A DNA stretch of 64,000 nucleotides from Mycocentrospora acerina (GCA_022701365.1 JAKUHH010000395.1:372001-436000); one strand, 5' to 3'; positions 10,289 to 22,723 are shown, counted from the stretch's first letter. Notes: generated by a model not told the origin, from the letters alone. Numbers and translations are program-made.

Positions 10289-13200
10289 ATGCGGTGATAA
10301 CAATCACCCTTCTACCTCTATGTTTACCATGTCTTCAATCACGGACAATGCGTCACTCTACAACAACTTCCGGCCTGGGTATTTAACGACGTCTTTTGGG
10401 TACGCTGGTTACAACATCGAATCTGCGGCCATATTACGGAATGTCTCACGATACGAGTACCTCATTGACGCTGTCTACCCGACCCATACTGTATTTTGTA
10501 CATCACACCATGGCGTTTTATTTTACGAAAAGAAGAGGTGGGGGAGAAATAAATGCGTAGTATGTTCGCATCTTCCCCACTTCCTCATCTTGGGAATGTC
10601 TGTTTCTTTCTTTTTCTTGTGTTCTTACGAGTTTCAACGACTGCTTGATCAGGGACGGAACTCTGTTTTCTTCTTTCCTTTTTTCTTTTGTCCACAAGGC
10701 GTTTTGCGCGTTGCATATTGCGTCCCCAATGGATACCTTCGCTGCTGGAACCGCGCGAACTGGGGATTGGCGTCTTTTGCTTCTTATTCTTTATTCTCAA
10801 TGAGGCGTGCGGATGACCATGTCACGACCTTACTGTTTGATATACTAGGACTCTGGTGGTGGTGTATTTGGCGATGAAGCCGGATGGTCTCGTCAGATTT
10901 GGCGGAATGTCAAGAAGAGGCGTGTGTATGGATGTGTATTGATGAACGGGGTTATGGTGAATCTTCGGGTAATGTTGGAGAGACAATATCACGATGTCAT
11001 GACCATGCCAAACTTGAAGTTCCAAATCCGTCATGTGTGAGATTATGTGATGCTTGTTGAGATTGGCGCACACGAGAAATGCCAATTATGGCCCACTTTC
11101 CTTCCCCATCCTCAACATTACACTCCAACCACCTTCTAACAAGAAATGAATCGACCGTCAGGCACATCTTTCTTCTCTGGAATCTAGAATGCTCGCATGA
11201 TCTCTTGTCTACCTTCTCAACGTCGTGCTTTTTATCACTCTCTTCCAACATCAAAGTGTTTCCATCGTCTGACAGTTTATTTTTACAATCGCGCAACCTC
11301 TTTGAAATTTAAGACCTCATCATGACATATTTTCTACCCCTGTCATCGTGCACACAACCTACAGTTCAAATCCAGTCGTCCATGTCTCATCCAACGATTA
11401 ATGCGTACCCATAACTGCTATAAATTGTTGCAATATCCTTATCAAATTTCATCCAAACTCAAAAACTCGCTACACTTTCATCTTTTTGATACAAAAAGTC
11501 GACATCAACATGAAGTTGGATTATTTTTTTCTTTCCTTCTCACAAGCAGAATGGAATATAATAGAATAGAAAGACTTTAACCCCCCAATCCTTCGTTTTA
11601 CAAACAAACCCTATGACATCCAATTCAAACGACAATACATGAGTTTTGCCCAAAATTAAAATTAAAACGTCCTTCATAGTTCCCCTTTTTTTTATTATTA
11701 AAAAATCTTGACTTCCACATTATAGAATATTTCTTCTGGCTACTCCTTCACAAGCAGCTGAGATGGAGAAAAAAGCCTTGGAACAATGCGAGGATTTCGC
11801 TTTCAAAGCAATATTCATATTCCTTCATATGATTCCCATTTGCTCTCTCGCAAAGGAAAAAAGTCGGCGGCTAATATCTATGCTTATTTCCTCACACGCG
11901 ACCAATCATTTCTACTTTCGCCTTGTAGTGTTCGACTTCGACTCGCGCAGGCTTGTCATTAGAGTGCGAGCGAACTGGATGAGTAGCGGGAGGCGGGTGG
12001 AGGATCACGTAAAAAGGCTCAGTGTGGTTGTATGAGCTTTTGGGGGAAAAAATAGGGCAGAAGTGTGCTTCTAGGTTGGCTCGTGGTGTGTTTCGAATTG
12101 TTTCAGGTGGGAATGGGGGGAAGAGGGGGGGCGTCTTTGTGCTTTGCCGAATCTCATGGCACAAAGATATGCTCTGGTGGGTTCAGGCAGCGAGACGTGT
12201 CTCCAGCCAAGTTCGAAATTGATGCATGTGTGATAATGATGTGTGGTTGTGAGGAGTCTTGAGGAACATCGAATCTAGTATTCGGGTATGCTCTCTTTGG
12301 CCATGAAAGTATTTAATCTTTGGTAGAGCTCTTTTGTTGACAGTGGGCGGTCGTAGCCTCTTAATTTCTTAAGATGTCGAGGTATAGTGTTCTAGGGAAT
12401 CTTTTCAATAATATTTCATACTGTATAGAAATGTAATGATTGCGAGAGGTTGACAGTGCACACATTTATTGGTCTTGGGGGCAAATAGTCTTCATGAGCA
12501 TTTGAATGCAAAGAAAGCGACAAAATCAACATCTGTTCTGCTGTTTGCAAAGAGCAGTAAGAAAAAGCTCCTTGTCTTCATAGCCTTGCGTAAAACAGAC
12601 ACAACTATTGTCTTTAGTTTCATAAGCTTAAGGTGGGTGTAAATTCCCATGTACAAAACAAAGAATCAGAAACGTTCCAACTATGGCGGGCTATGATCCT
12701 CCTCCAAGTCAAAAGCTTCTTTGGATAGGCCTGATGGCGTATTGGTTTTTTTGGCTCACCATGGGGTTTTACAGACTGCGAATCGCGCCGAATAGACTTA
12801 GGAGAAGGTAGTAACGTGATCCTGTTATTGATCTATGTCGCAATCTGATCGGTAAAATCAGGAGGATATTGTATATTCGAAATCACGTAGCATGTGCTGA
12901 TAGAATGCAGTATAAGGAAGTGCTCTGCTTCTAGGAGCGTGTACTGTAAAGGTACGGCGAGGCTGGCGAACGCGTCGCAAGCTACCACCACGCGTAGTAA
13001 ATATTTTATGTGGACCAAGCATATTCTAGTGAGATGCAATAGAAGAAAAATGCCTTTTCTGTGTGAGACATGTCTCTTCAGTAATAATCGCGTCGTTTGA
13101 GCCTGTTAGATCGCGTTGGTCTTTTCCGAGCAGACACGCGTTGGTGTTCTGGTGATTGAGGTTCCGGCGCGCACGGACCAACAGCGTAGCAACGTTGCAA

Positions 13201-13500
13201 AGCTCGCGCACCAGCAGGAAAGACGGCGTTTTCAAGTGCTGCTTTCCAGACGATTGATTTTCGAGTTTCCAGGCGGCGAGTTCTTGTTGTTCGTTCCGCC
13301 CAGCGCTTCCCAACCTCGCCTAGCGCCAGCGGTGTGATCTTGAGGCAGCCGCCCGCCTATTTAACTGGCCTGCCCGCGGTTTTCTTTCTCTCTTTCCAGC
13401 TCGCTGTTCTCGTCAACCAAATCCCGTCTTTTACAACTGCATCTGCGCAACTGCGTCACATAACTCCATCAAACTTCATCTCCACCAACACTCTAACAAT
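10289..13500. other. 3.2-kb intergenic region between kinase and histone H4
   Basis: After the kinase stop the sequence becomes AT-rich with long pyrimidine and purine runs, for example T-rich tracts around 10600-10690 and 11510-11700. Short open frames are present on both strands (for example 10320-10877), but they contain runs of aromatic and hydrophobic residues typical of translated non-coding T-rich DNA and no recognisable domain. The end, from about 13100, holds the histone promoter. No divergent histone H3 gene is visible here, although H3-H4 pairs are common in fungi. Confidence 0.55.
13358..13364 (+). promoter_or_regulatory. TATA-like element of histone H4
   Basis: TATTTAA lies about 140 bases upstream of the H4 start and is followed from about 13380 by a CT-rich tract, a common arrangement around fungal transcription start sites. 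Its role is inferred from position only. Confidence 0.4.
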
Positions 13501-14099
<599 letters not shown>

Positions 14100-14375
14100 A
14101 CACCTTATGTTTTCTCGTTGGTCCGCTTCTCACGCCTCGACGGTTGTCGGTCAAGGGTGGTTCATGTGGTCACGACATGTTTCTCTTTCATGGATATGAT
14201 TAGGGCACGGATCTCGGTCTTCACGGCGTTATAACAATAGGTGGTCTGGAAAGCTCTCATGGTACGAGGCTTGGGTGTTCACGCAGTTGCATACTATCAA
14301 TGCAATACATTTATCATCACTTTGCTTCGCTGACTCTTTGATGTGAATCATGTTTGATACTATCGTCACCCATTG

Positions 14376-15155
14376 CTAATCTTTCTGCTCGTAGTACCAT
14401 CTTGAATCGTTGCCTCTCGCCCCGTTCTCTTTACGGCCATTCATGCCGTTGGTGACGTTCCTGCCCATCCAACTCTCCACCGCCTCTTTGACTGCTCGAC
14501 AATCTGCCGTTACACCGAACAGCCCTCCTTCCACTTTGATAGCCTCTAGACTCCACTTCTTTAGCTCCTCGCTCACGCTCTCTACCCCGTCCTCTACAAC
14601 AAGTACATCATACCCCCGATCACTCGCCTCTCTCACCGTACTGCTAACACACGCATCTGCCGTAACCCCACAAATAACCAGATTTCGCACCCCCCTTGTC
14701 TTCAACGCCAGATCCAAGTCCGTGTTCGTAAATGCCCCTCTCCCCGGCTTATCCACAATCGGCTCGTCGGCCAGTGGCTGCAACTCGGTAATAATATCAT
14801 GGCCTCTCTGCCCTCTAACCAGTAATCTCCCCAACGGACCCTGCGACCCCACCGGCGCGCCATTTACACTTGATCTGTGCAGTTCACGCGACGACACAGT
14901 AGCCAAGTGTGGCGCGTGACCCTCACGTGTGTGGTAGATGGGGAAGTTTGCGCGGCGAAAGGTGGAGAGGAGAGAGACGAGAGTTGGGATCAAGGACTGG
15001 AAGCGCGCGATTGAGTAGCCTTGGGAGTCGAGGTAGCCGCCTATGCTGAGGAAGTCGCGCTGCATATCGATTATGAGGAGGGCTGTTGTGTGTGGAGAGA
15101 GGGATGCGTCGTGAGGCCAGGCGTAGGGCTTAGAAGCGGGGATTTGGGACGTCAT
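14376..15155 (-). CDS. Isochorismatase-family cysteine hydrolase
   Basis: Single exon, 259 residues. The fold and triad of the cysteine-hydrolase superfamily are visible: D30 in LLIIDMQRDF, K136 in VDKPGRGAF and C169 in GVTADACVSSTVREA. Family members hydrolyse isochorismate, nicotinamide, ureidoacrylate, biuret and related amides. The GGY after the first motif and the KPGRGAF loop resemble the ureidoacrylate/biuret-type branch more than true isochorismatases, but the substrate cannot be fixed by eye. The C-terminal 25 residues are Asn/Gly/Arg-rich and probably disordered. There is no signal peptide, so it is likely cytosolic. Convergent with histone H4. Confidence 0.88.
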   Translation of the reverse strand: MTSQIPASKPYAWPHDASLSPHTTALLIIDMQRDFLSIGGYLDSQGYSIARFQSLIPTLVSLLSTFRRANFPIYHTREGHAPHLATVSSRELHRSSVNGAPVGSQGPLGRLLVRGQRGHDIITELQPLADEPIVDKPGRGAFTNTDLDLALKTRGVRNLVICGVTADACVSSTVREASDRGYDVLVVEDGVESVSEELKKWSLEAIKVEGGLFGVTADCRAVKEAVESWMGRNVTNGMNGRKENGARGNDSRWYYEQKD

Positions 15156-15926
15156 AGTGAAGGGAGGAAGTAAGAAATTAGACGTGAGGATGTAGAATGA
15201 GAAAAAAAATCTACAGCGCTGTTATCTGGTTATGCATGGTCTACAGAAGCCTGATCTGGGAAGGCGGTGAGTGATGTCTTTTTCCACTTTGGTGTGCTGG
15301 CACAGATGACGCATCTTTGCATGCGCCCTGACCTTAAATCTCTGAAGCTTGGTAAGTGTTGTTGGGAAAGTTTGTGTGTGTATATCACAAGGTGTTGAGG
15401 AAAGGGTAACAGGATGAAGCTAATGTGCGGGGTATTTCTTTGTGTTAAAGATTGTTAAGAAGCGCATGTAACAATCATGAAAATCCTCCTGAAAGCTGAT
15501 TGAAAGCTGATGAGAACTTGTGAACCTCAGGAGTGCGTTAGTTGTGTGTTGAAGAGTTGAAGGGTTGAAAATGAAGCTCCTCAAGTCCCCCATCTCTAGT
15601 TCGCCAAAAACTCATTCCATATTCGTTTCTATACAGTCTGCTCTCATCTCACTGTCGTCATCTACTAAGTAAAATGAATACCTCAAATGGTCTGTACCTA
15701 CTGGTATTTGCCGCCTCTTTCACCGAGATGTGTCTCTGCTATTGTAGCTGTTGTAGAACATCAGTCAATGGCTTTTTCATTACTTGGCGTGTTGAACAAT
15801 AGCAGCCATGAGGCGCTTGACGCGATGTTTCCGCTCATCTTCCTTGAGATTTTTCTTCTCTTGTCAGGCCGACTTTGTTTATCGTTGTTGCCTGCTTGCC
15901 ACTTTACCCTTGAATTATTTCACATC
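15156..15926. other. Divergent intergenic region
   Basis: This stretch holds the presumed promoters of the divergent isochorismatase-fold and coiled-coil genes. An ATG-initiated frame continuous with the coiled-coil gene begins at 15687 and a second ATG in another frame lies at 15674, so part of this region could be coding or an upstream exon. No other feature is seen. Confidence 0.45.
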
Positions 15927-17612
15927 ATGTCTACTTCTCTGACTTTTGCGTTTGGAGTCGAGCAAGAGTATCGATTCACCGGTGTTCAGGCTGAGCCAGT
16001 ACGGCCAGAACCCGAAAATCTTGAATTAGAAGTCAACCCTTGGATAGAAAAAGCCGTTGCTCTAGAAAAGGAGGCGAGGATGGCGAAAGCGCTGGTCGCT
16101 GCTTTGCATAAACAGGTGGATGACAGGGATGCTGAGCTAGCAAGGGGCAGGGCCGTTTGCGTCGGGCTTAGCGCTGAGCTCAAGACTGCTCAAAGGGCTG
16201 AAAACATTGCGCGCGATCTCGCGCAGAACCTCTACCACAAAAACATGAGCGTCAAACAGGAGGAAGACCAAGACCACATCGCCTGGCTTGAAAGTGTTAT
16301 CAAGGAAAAGGACGATGAGCTTGAAGAAGGAAGCTACCAGCGCAACAAGCTGCAGGGGTCATTCGATGCGCTTTACGCCGATTCGCAGCGAGTGCAGCGA
16401 GAATTCGACAACAAGTCCAAGGATTTCGACAGACTCGAGAGCCAATACAAGAAGCTTGAAAATGACTGCGAGGATTATCGAGATGTCATCAGGCAAAGTG
16501 AACTGGATATTCATACGGCGCAGGCGAACTTCAAGGCTAAAGATGCAGAGTGCAAGGTAGTCATCGCTGCCCAGGAAAAGACGCTCAAAGCAAAAAACGC
16601 GATAGAACGCGAAAATAACGAGTTGCGCACCAAACTGCAAGAGAAGGAGCATACAGATGCACAACTCAAGTTGTATGAGGAAGATGTGAAGATGCTTGAG
16701 GAGACAATGTATTCGCTCCAGCAGGATATGGATGACATGCGCAACCACCAGGATGATTCGGATTACACCGTAACGGTAAAGGACAAGCGCATTGCCGAAC
16801 TAGAGGGAATGGTTCAGAAGTTGCAAAAGCAATTGCTCGTCGCTGCAGAGACCTTGGCCGCCAACGAGGCGGCCATATCTTCGGGCGACGACTTGCCGTC
16901 TGTGTTCAACAACACCATGGGGGCCACGCTGGAAGATGAGCTCGCTGCTTCTTCCGACTTTGGCGACGAAGACTATGTTTATGAGCCAATGGAGGAACTT
17001 GGATTCAGTCCTATTTACTTTGTTGACACCCAGCCTGCCGGGGCTGTCTCAAGACGAAAGTGCACCATCGTTTTCGGTGAGCACATCAACGTTGCGCCTA
17101 TCAGGCCCGTTGTGCCAGTACTTAGCATTGGTGTCAGGGAGGCCGCAATTATCACTCCAATTATGCGTCAGATTAAGATGGTGGACAGCAACACACAAAC
17201 TTACGTTCCCACGCTTACGGCCAGTATTGCCCATTCTGCGACAATTAGTGTTACTCCGATTCAGGCGCCGAAGCCAGAAGCCGTCACAGCCATACCGGCA
17301 CGTCCCGACTCGCGCCTGTATAAATTCTTAAAGTATTCACTGCCAGTCGCCGTTGTAATCCTCTCAATGAGCTGTCTGTATCTGCATACCCACTTGCAGG
17401 GTTGGAGGAACGCCAACGGTTGGGCTTCTGGCTACGACGACACATTCAGCAGTGGCGGGGCCTATGGAAACGCGCGCAAGATCTTTGGTTTATTCGATGT
17501 TGCCATGCATATTGGCAACTCTGACCTGACCGAGTCTATCGCTCGAACCATGTCCAACGCAATCATGCACTTTGAGCAGTGGACCGGTTCCACTTACAGT
17601 CCGCACTATTGA
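15927..17612 (+). CDS. Long coiled-coil protein with C-terminal membrane segment
   Basis: From the ATG at 15927 the protein has 561 residues (641 if the in-frame ATG at 15687 is used). No known family was recognised. About residues 40-330 are rich in Glu, Lys, Gln, Leu and Ala with heptad character (for example the stretch around EKDDELEEGSYQRNKLQ), so a long coiled coil is likely. An acidic linker follows (SSDFGDEDYVYEPMEE), then a less charged region. A single hydrophobic segment YSLPVAVVILSMSCLYLHTHL lies near residues 469-489, followed by about 70 polar and aromatic residues. The layout suggests a cytosolic coiled coil anchored in a membrane. The later start is preferred because the upstream 80 codons are hydrophobic and compositionally unlike the rest; a missed upstream exon is possible. 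Confidence 0.7.
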   Translation: MSTSLTFAFGVEQEYRFTGVQAEPVRPEPENLELEVNPWIEKAVALEKEARMAKALVAALHKQVDDRDAELARGRAVCVGLSAELKTAQRAENIARDLAQNLYHKNMSVKQEEDQDHIAWLESVIKEKDDELEEGSYQRNKLQGSFDALYADSQRVQREFDNKSKDFDRLESQYKKLENDCEDYRDVIRQSELDIHTAQANFKAKDAECKVVIAAQEKTLKAKNAIERENNELRTKLQEKEHTDAQLKLYEEDVKMLEETMYSLQQDMDDMRNHQDDSDYTVTVKDKRIAELEGMVQKLQKQLLVAAETLAANEAAISSGDDLPSVFNNTMGATLEDELAASSDFGDEDYVYEPMEELGFSPIYFVDTQPAGAVSRRKCTIVFGEHINVAPIRPVVPVLSIGVREAAIITPIMRQIKMVDSNTQTYVPTLTASIAHSATISVTPIQAPKPEAVTAIPARPDSRLYKFLKYSLPVAVVILSMSCLYLHTHLQGWRNANGWASGYDDTFSSGGAYGNARKIFGLFDVAMHIGNSDLTESIARTMSNAIMHFEQWTGSTYSPHY

Positions 17613-18494
17613 TTGCAAAGTCCTCGACCTCCTTCTACAATGCAGCGAGAGAGTAGAAAGAGACGGGTACCATTGACGATATCTACCCGCAAGTTATGGC
17701 TACTCGCACGTGGGATCGACTTCCTCTGCACATCTCGCGACATGATCCACAATCACCACGATCACCACCACACTTTTCGCGTTTGGACTGAAGCTTCTTC
17801 AACATGAATGCTCAAAACCGCGCTACAAACAATTGCTTTCCTCCCAATCAGGAAAACCCGAAATTGCACAACTCATCACCTCTTCACAATATTCCCTCTC
17901 TACTTTTGATCTGCACCTCAATCGCCTTATATTTCAGCCATAGCTTGTCTTCCTATGCTTTGCGATACCCCCCCATATACCCCACTCTGATTTTCCTTTC
18001 TTCACAATACCAACGCGCGGGTAGATGAATGATTGCTTGCAGCCTGATATCTTTGAGTGTAGCAGCGGAGATCTGTCATCAGACGTCTACAAATATGCTG
18101 TTGGTTAGTAGCTTTGTAATATAATACAACTTAACTTTTGATATCTTCAAAATCGCTGCGATGGACTGGCGGCTTTCCACAGGCTTGGGGAATGTTGTCT
18201 TGTGCTAACAACTTACATGTTACATCGGCGAGGAATCGAGTCAGCGTGAACGAACAATGGCATGTCGTGCTCGAGCTTGCCATCTCGCTCGCACTTGTGT
18301 CTGGCATGGAGGTGTCTCCGTACTGCATTGTTGGCTTTGGGGTTCTCGATCTATCGTGAACTACGAGTAGCGGAGGGGTTGGTCTGTACGTCATTTGATG
18401 GACCCTTAAGTACTCTGGCTCTAGACCCCTCTTTACACAAAATTCGAGTCAAGACGGAAATCAGACATCTACTCCGAACACCAAACACCAAGAT
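17613..18494. other. Intergenic region
   Basis: About 880 bases between the coiled-coil gene and the GST-like gene, both on the plus strand. It contains pyrimidine-rich stretches (17820-18000) and short unsupported open frames. It should hold the terminator of the first gene and the promoter of the second; no specific element was identified. Confidence 0.5.
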
Positions 18495-19873
18495 ATGGCC
18501 ACACAGAGTGCACCAAACGGCATTGTGCTGTACAACTATGACTTTTCTCCTTTCGGGAAGCGCATATCCGCCTACCTTGCCTTACGAGGCATCGACTACG
18601 CGCTTTGTGTATAGCCCACCTAAACCTACCTTTCCATGATCTGTTTTTGGATAGGGCTGATAATACTAGGACCAACCCTTTACTATGCCGCGTCCAGATC
18701 TTGCCCTTCTCCCCGTGCACTACCGTCGCATCCCAATCCTCGCGATCGGCCGCGATGTATACCTTGACACCCGGCTCATCTTGCGCACGCTCGAGAAACA
18801 GTTTCCTTCTGGTACACTCGGCGCCATTTCCCCGCAGGACCGCTTCGTTGAGAAGCTGCTTGAGAAGTATATGATCGAGGGTCCTGTATTTGGTATTGCG
18901 GCGGGGTTGGTGCCTGAGGAGCTTGCTAAGGATGAGTCGTTTGTGAAGGATAGGAAAGGATTTTTGGGGAAGCAGTGGACGAGTGAGGAGATCCGCGAAG
19001 GGCGTAAAGAGAGTTTGGTTTATGCTCGAGGATTGTTTGAATTTATTGAAGAGACACTATTGGAGGATGGGAGGGAGTGGGTGTTGCAAGTGGAGGGGCC
19101 GCGAATTGCAGATATTGAAGGTGAGTCAGCTTTTCTTCTTCGCAGAGGGTTCCTCGAAGATTGGGAATCTGCTTCTGTGCGTGAATTTGACATAGGACAT
19201 GGCGTGTTTTCATTTACTTCTTCCCTGATTCAATTGCTTTTTTGTTGGTGCTTTGATGAACACGTGGATCGGCGTCCTGAAGGGTGTGAAGATTTTCGGT
19301 AGAAGAGTGAACTGCAGCGACACGTTTTACAGCAGAATCGCGTTCAGCTGCTGGCAACAAATAGCATGTGCAGTGGAAAGAGAATATTCCGTCATCGAAC
19401 TCATCACTGCAGTATCTTGTTAGCTCATGGCAGGTCGGCGCTAATTCAAAGCAGCAATTTGGGCTCTCGACTTCATCATCAATTTGCAACCGCCCACAGA
19501 CGCTATCTCCGATAAGCAATTCCCCAAGGTATTTGCCTGGCATGCGAGGTATCGGGCAGCTGTCGAAGACGCGAAGGCCTCAGCACCCAAGCCAACGATG
19601 TTTGAAGGCCAAGCTGCGGCAGAAAATATCCTGGGCTCGAAAATCGCCGAGCCGAAACTTGCCGTTGACGAGGATGATCCCTCGGGTCTGAAGGAGGGGA
19701 CAGAAGTAGAAGTTTACCCCGGGGATTGGGTTACAGAGCATAGAGATCGAGGGCGTTTGATAGGACTGACGCGAGACGAGGTGACCATAGCAGTGAGGAG
19801 CAGAGAGGGCAATGAGATACGTGTGCATGCGCCGCGAACGGGTTTCAAGATTGTCGAGATTGGCAGAGCATGA
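18495..19873 (+). CDS. GST-like protein with fungal C-terminal extension
   Basis: Three exons, 18495-18608, 18670-19120 and 19455-19873, give 327 residues. Residues about 9-95 form a thioredoxin-like GST N-terminal domain: NGIVLYNYDFSPFGKRISAY, then the cis-proline region YRRIPILAIGRDVYLDT. An alpha-helical middle follows, with the typical ADIEAIWAL segment reconstituted exactly at the exon 2/exon 3 junction. The last 95 residues add a small beta-rich domain (EVEVYPGDWVTEHRDRGRLIG) found in a group of fungal GST-like proteins, probably the DUF7962-type fusion (family name from memory). The usual Cys or Ser/Tyr of the active site is replaced by the motif SPFGKR, so classical glutathione conjugation is uncertain. 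The second intron, 334 nt, is far longer than the others in this window. The joins are supported by phase and by protein continuity. Confidence 0.82.
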
Positions 19874-21685
19874 GCTGGCAGGACACTGGCGTACTATGGC
19901 CTACTTGTATGGACCGATTAAGAATCGCATGGTAGTGCAAAAGACGAGTCCTTTTCTAGACTCGGGCCACCGTGGTTGTTGCGTGTAACATGCTTCCGAT
20001 GCATCGTGGGGCGGCTGTACCATGAAACCACGTGTTCGTGTCGTTTGTTCCTGACGATTGCGTCTCGGTGCAAGTGCAGTCAGTGTGCGCGGTGCAAGAC
20101 GTTGACTAATAGGGACCAGCCACGACAAAAAAACAGGAGAAGTGGGGAAGGATGCGCGGCAAGAGGAAGAGGATCCCATAGGTAGCGTGGTGGGAGAGGT
20201 ACTGCAGAGGCTGTTCGGCTTGAGAATGGAGCCTGTTCCGGTGAACAGCCTATCGCGACAAGGCTCGTTGGGGGAGTGCGATTTGCTTTGTTAGAGAGAC
20301 GAGAGAGCATGCAAATGTGCCCAAGTAGGCCATCTCTCTCCCGACTGACGTACGCGCTCCAGCGCCCAGGCAGGGCGCGAGCGAGCAGCAGCAGGGCTTG
20401 CAGCCGTTGGCGACGGGGAAGCAGGTCGGTGAGGCGCTGGTTGGCGAGAGCGTCGGGACCAGACAAGTGACGGGCGCCCATCAATCACCATGGATCCATG
20501 GATCCATGGCCATCCGTGGCCCAGCACAACGTCACCTGTGGGAGCATGACGGCCAGCGAAAGATTTGCGTGTTGTGCACGACGGCGCAGGGCTAGCAGAC
20601 GTCAGTATCGTATGTTTCGGAAGGCGCCAGTCAGCATCGCCAAGCGGCGCCCGCTAGCTGCATCGGGGCACCTTCGGGCAGCGGCCGTGTATTCTGGCAG
20701 CGCGCGCCTTTCATAACGGGCGTGGGCCTGCTGACTGGCAGCCGCCGTTTTCGAAACAGGCTGTCGGCCAGAGGGGCTAGCTCGGCTCTGGGCCCAGTTG
20801 CTGCCCAACGACGCCACTTTCAGAGGGCCCGTCTCCACAGTTTGTCGCCCACCTGAGCTGCAGGAGGGTGCGGTGGTACCCAAACCGCCCAGAGCCAGCT
20901 CGAGCGTTCCCATTCCATGGGTACCTGAGGCCGCTGGCTCGCAGCGTGCGTCGAAATAAGTAGATCGGGCGCCTCCGGAAAGTTGTGGGTTCCTCTTGCT
21001 TCCTCTCCCTCTGTTGCTCCGCCGCAAACTTCAAACACCACAACGCCTGCCGTTCGCGTTACTGTGCGACATCGCCGTCACAGCACCCTGCCCGCTTGCT
21101 GCCCGACTGGTTGACGTGCAGACGCCCTCTCTTCGCAGCCAATCGTGACCCCGCCATCGCTGCACCAGGCCTTCCATCCTCGCGCTGACCTCGATTGCGT
21201 CGTGAAAAGAGCCGCACTCGCCAGCGTCCAGCAGGCATTCTTTCCATCGCTCCTACGCCGATAGTTGCCGTTGGAACTGCGCAAAGCGCGGCCTTGTGTA
21301 CCCGTGCGAGACTTGTCGTGCCCACGACAGCTAAGACTGCACCCGGCCAGGATTCTGCATTCTCCATAGGCCACTCTACTCCATCCGTCTCCCACGAAAA
21401 AGGTCCCCGCAGCCACGCATCACACGCCCGCCCTTGTCACAGGCCGGCCCCCAAGTGCTGGTATATTGGTCAACCCCGCGCTTGCCATTGCTCCTGCTTT
21501 CTTTTGGAACTCCCTGGACACCGCGGAATCCTTCATTGCCATCCGCGCTGATTATTGCTCTTCTTGGATCCTTGCCCCCCTCATTGACCCAGCTCAGCCC
21601 GTATAGCCTGGCCTGCTCTCGACACTGACATCAGTGTCTTCTTTCCTTCTCTCCCTTAACTTTCCACCCACAGATCCCAATCAAA
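19874..21685. promoter_or_regulatory. GC-rich leader upstream of the RfeG-like gene
   Basis: About 1.8 kb of GC-rich, CT-tract-bearing DNA with many overlapping open frames on both strands and no domain logic. The composition closely resembles the 5.5-7 kb leader of the kinase gene and the 60.7-61.6 kb region. The most likely content is a promoter plus a long 5' UTR. A perfect 22-base palindrome made of overlapping CCATGG and GGATCC units lies at 20488-20509. Confidence 0.5.
20488..20509. repeat. Perfect 22-base palindrome
   Basis: Three CCATGG units alternate with two overlapping GGATCC units, so the 22-base stretch equals its own reverse complement. It can also be read as two and a half copies of an 8-base repeat. 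It lies about 1.2 kb upstream of the RfeG-like start. Function is unknown. Confidence 0.8.
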
Positions 21686-22723
21686 ATGTCCTCGACGCGC
21701 GCAAACCAGTGGTTTGTGCCAGGCGATGGCATTGCGAGAGAGGTCATCACGGCCGATATCCAGCGCTATTTGGGCCCAGATGCACTGGTTAGGCCTGGTG
21801 TAGGCACCGGAGAGTACCAGGTCCGGCGCTCCTTCCATCGCATCATTGTGCAACAGGCAACTAACATGCAAACAGGGCCAAGCTGGTTACTGGATAACGG
21901 CCTACCGCACACTCACATCGGTATGTACAAATGATCCGTGCACAGAAATTGAGCAAAGCGCTGACGCAGTGACACAGCAAATGATTCAGGATCTTAAATT
22001 GGACTCACAACGCTGGCAGCAAGAACGGCAACCAGGCGAAGCACGTGGAGGTAGTCACAGTCCTCACCTTCGCGATACTAAGGTATCAAGAGGCCCTAAC
22101 GCATCTTTAGTGGCGTATCAGGACTCCAGAACACATGCTGCTCGTCAGCACTGGGGTCCCACAAAGCCGTACGAACATTCTGCGGAGCCACCTCGTCAGG
22201 CGTCGTCCGCATCGTCGAGAACGCCGTACCCGCCATCTGCTAGTAGTTACGCTAGCAGTGATGCGAACTACACACATGCCCCATCGCCTGCCTATGGAAG
22301 CTCACACCCGGGTTATCAGCCTGCGCCAGCAGTATCTGCTCCACGGACAGCACCTACGGACCCCTATGCATACCCACAATCTGGTGGAAGGGACTCCAGG
22401 GAATACCCGAGCCAATCGGGATACTCATCTTACTCAACACAGGCTCCCGCAGATCCATATGGACGAGTAACGGCGCCTCCAACGGCAAGCTACACACCTG
22501 CAAGGTATTTTGGTTACTTCGACGAACGTTATTTGGTCTATCGCTAAGCCCCAGTAGCGCCACAGCAGCTCCAGGTTATTATATTGCTTCCGACGGTCGC
22601 CGTAAGTAACTTTTTCCATATGTTCCCCACTTATTTCCGCTCACACGTAGCGCTACAGAATACCCACTATCGCAACAACCACAATCTTCACGAAATCCTG
22701 GACCTGGAAAGAGGAACTACTAG
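21686..22723 (+). CDS. RfeG-like putative transcription factor
   Basis: Five exons, 21686-21820, 21876-21920, 21978-22504, 22549-22601 and 22659-22723, give 274 residues with all phases consistent. The N-terminal block, about 75 residues (NQWFVPGDGIAREVITADIQ, YLGPDALVRPGVGTGEYQ, then GYWITAYRTLTSQMIQDLK), matches the conserved head of fungal proteins annotated as transcription factor RfeG. The rest is low-complexity and rich in Ser, Tyr, Pro and Ala (for example PPSASSYASSDANYTHAPSP), so a prion-like or disordered tail is likely. No classical DNA-binding domain is visible, so the transcription-factor label rests on the family name only. The protein ends GPGKRNY. A long GC-rich leader precedes the gene. 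Confidence 0.82.

Noticed and set aside
10320..10877. 185-codon frame after the kinase gene
   Set aside because: Phe/Leu/Cys/Trp-rich runs reflect T-rich DNA; no domain or plausible start context.
12841..13340. Search for a divergent histone H3 gene upstream of H4
   Set aside because: No H3 sequence was found on either strand of the intergenic region.
19265..19320. WIGVLKG-like segment considered as an exon of the GST-like gene
   Set aside because: It cannot be joined in phase, whereas the acceptor before 19455 restores ADIEAIWALDF exactly.
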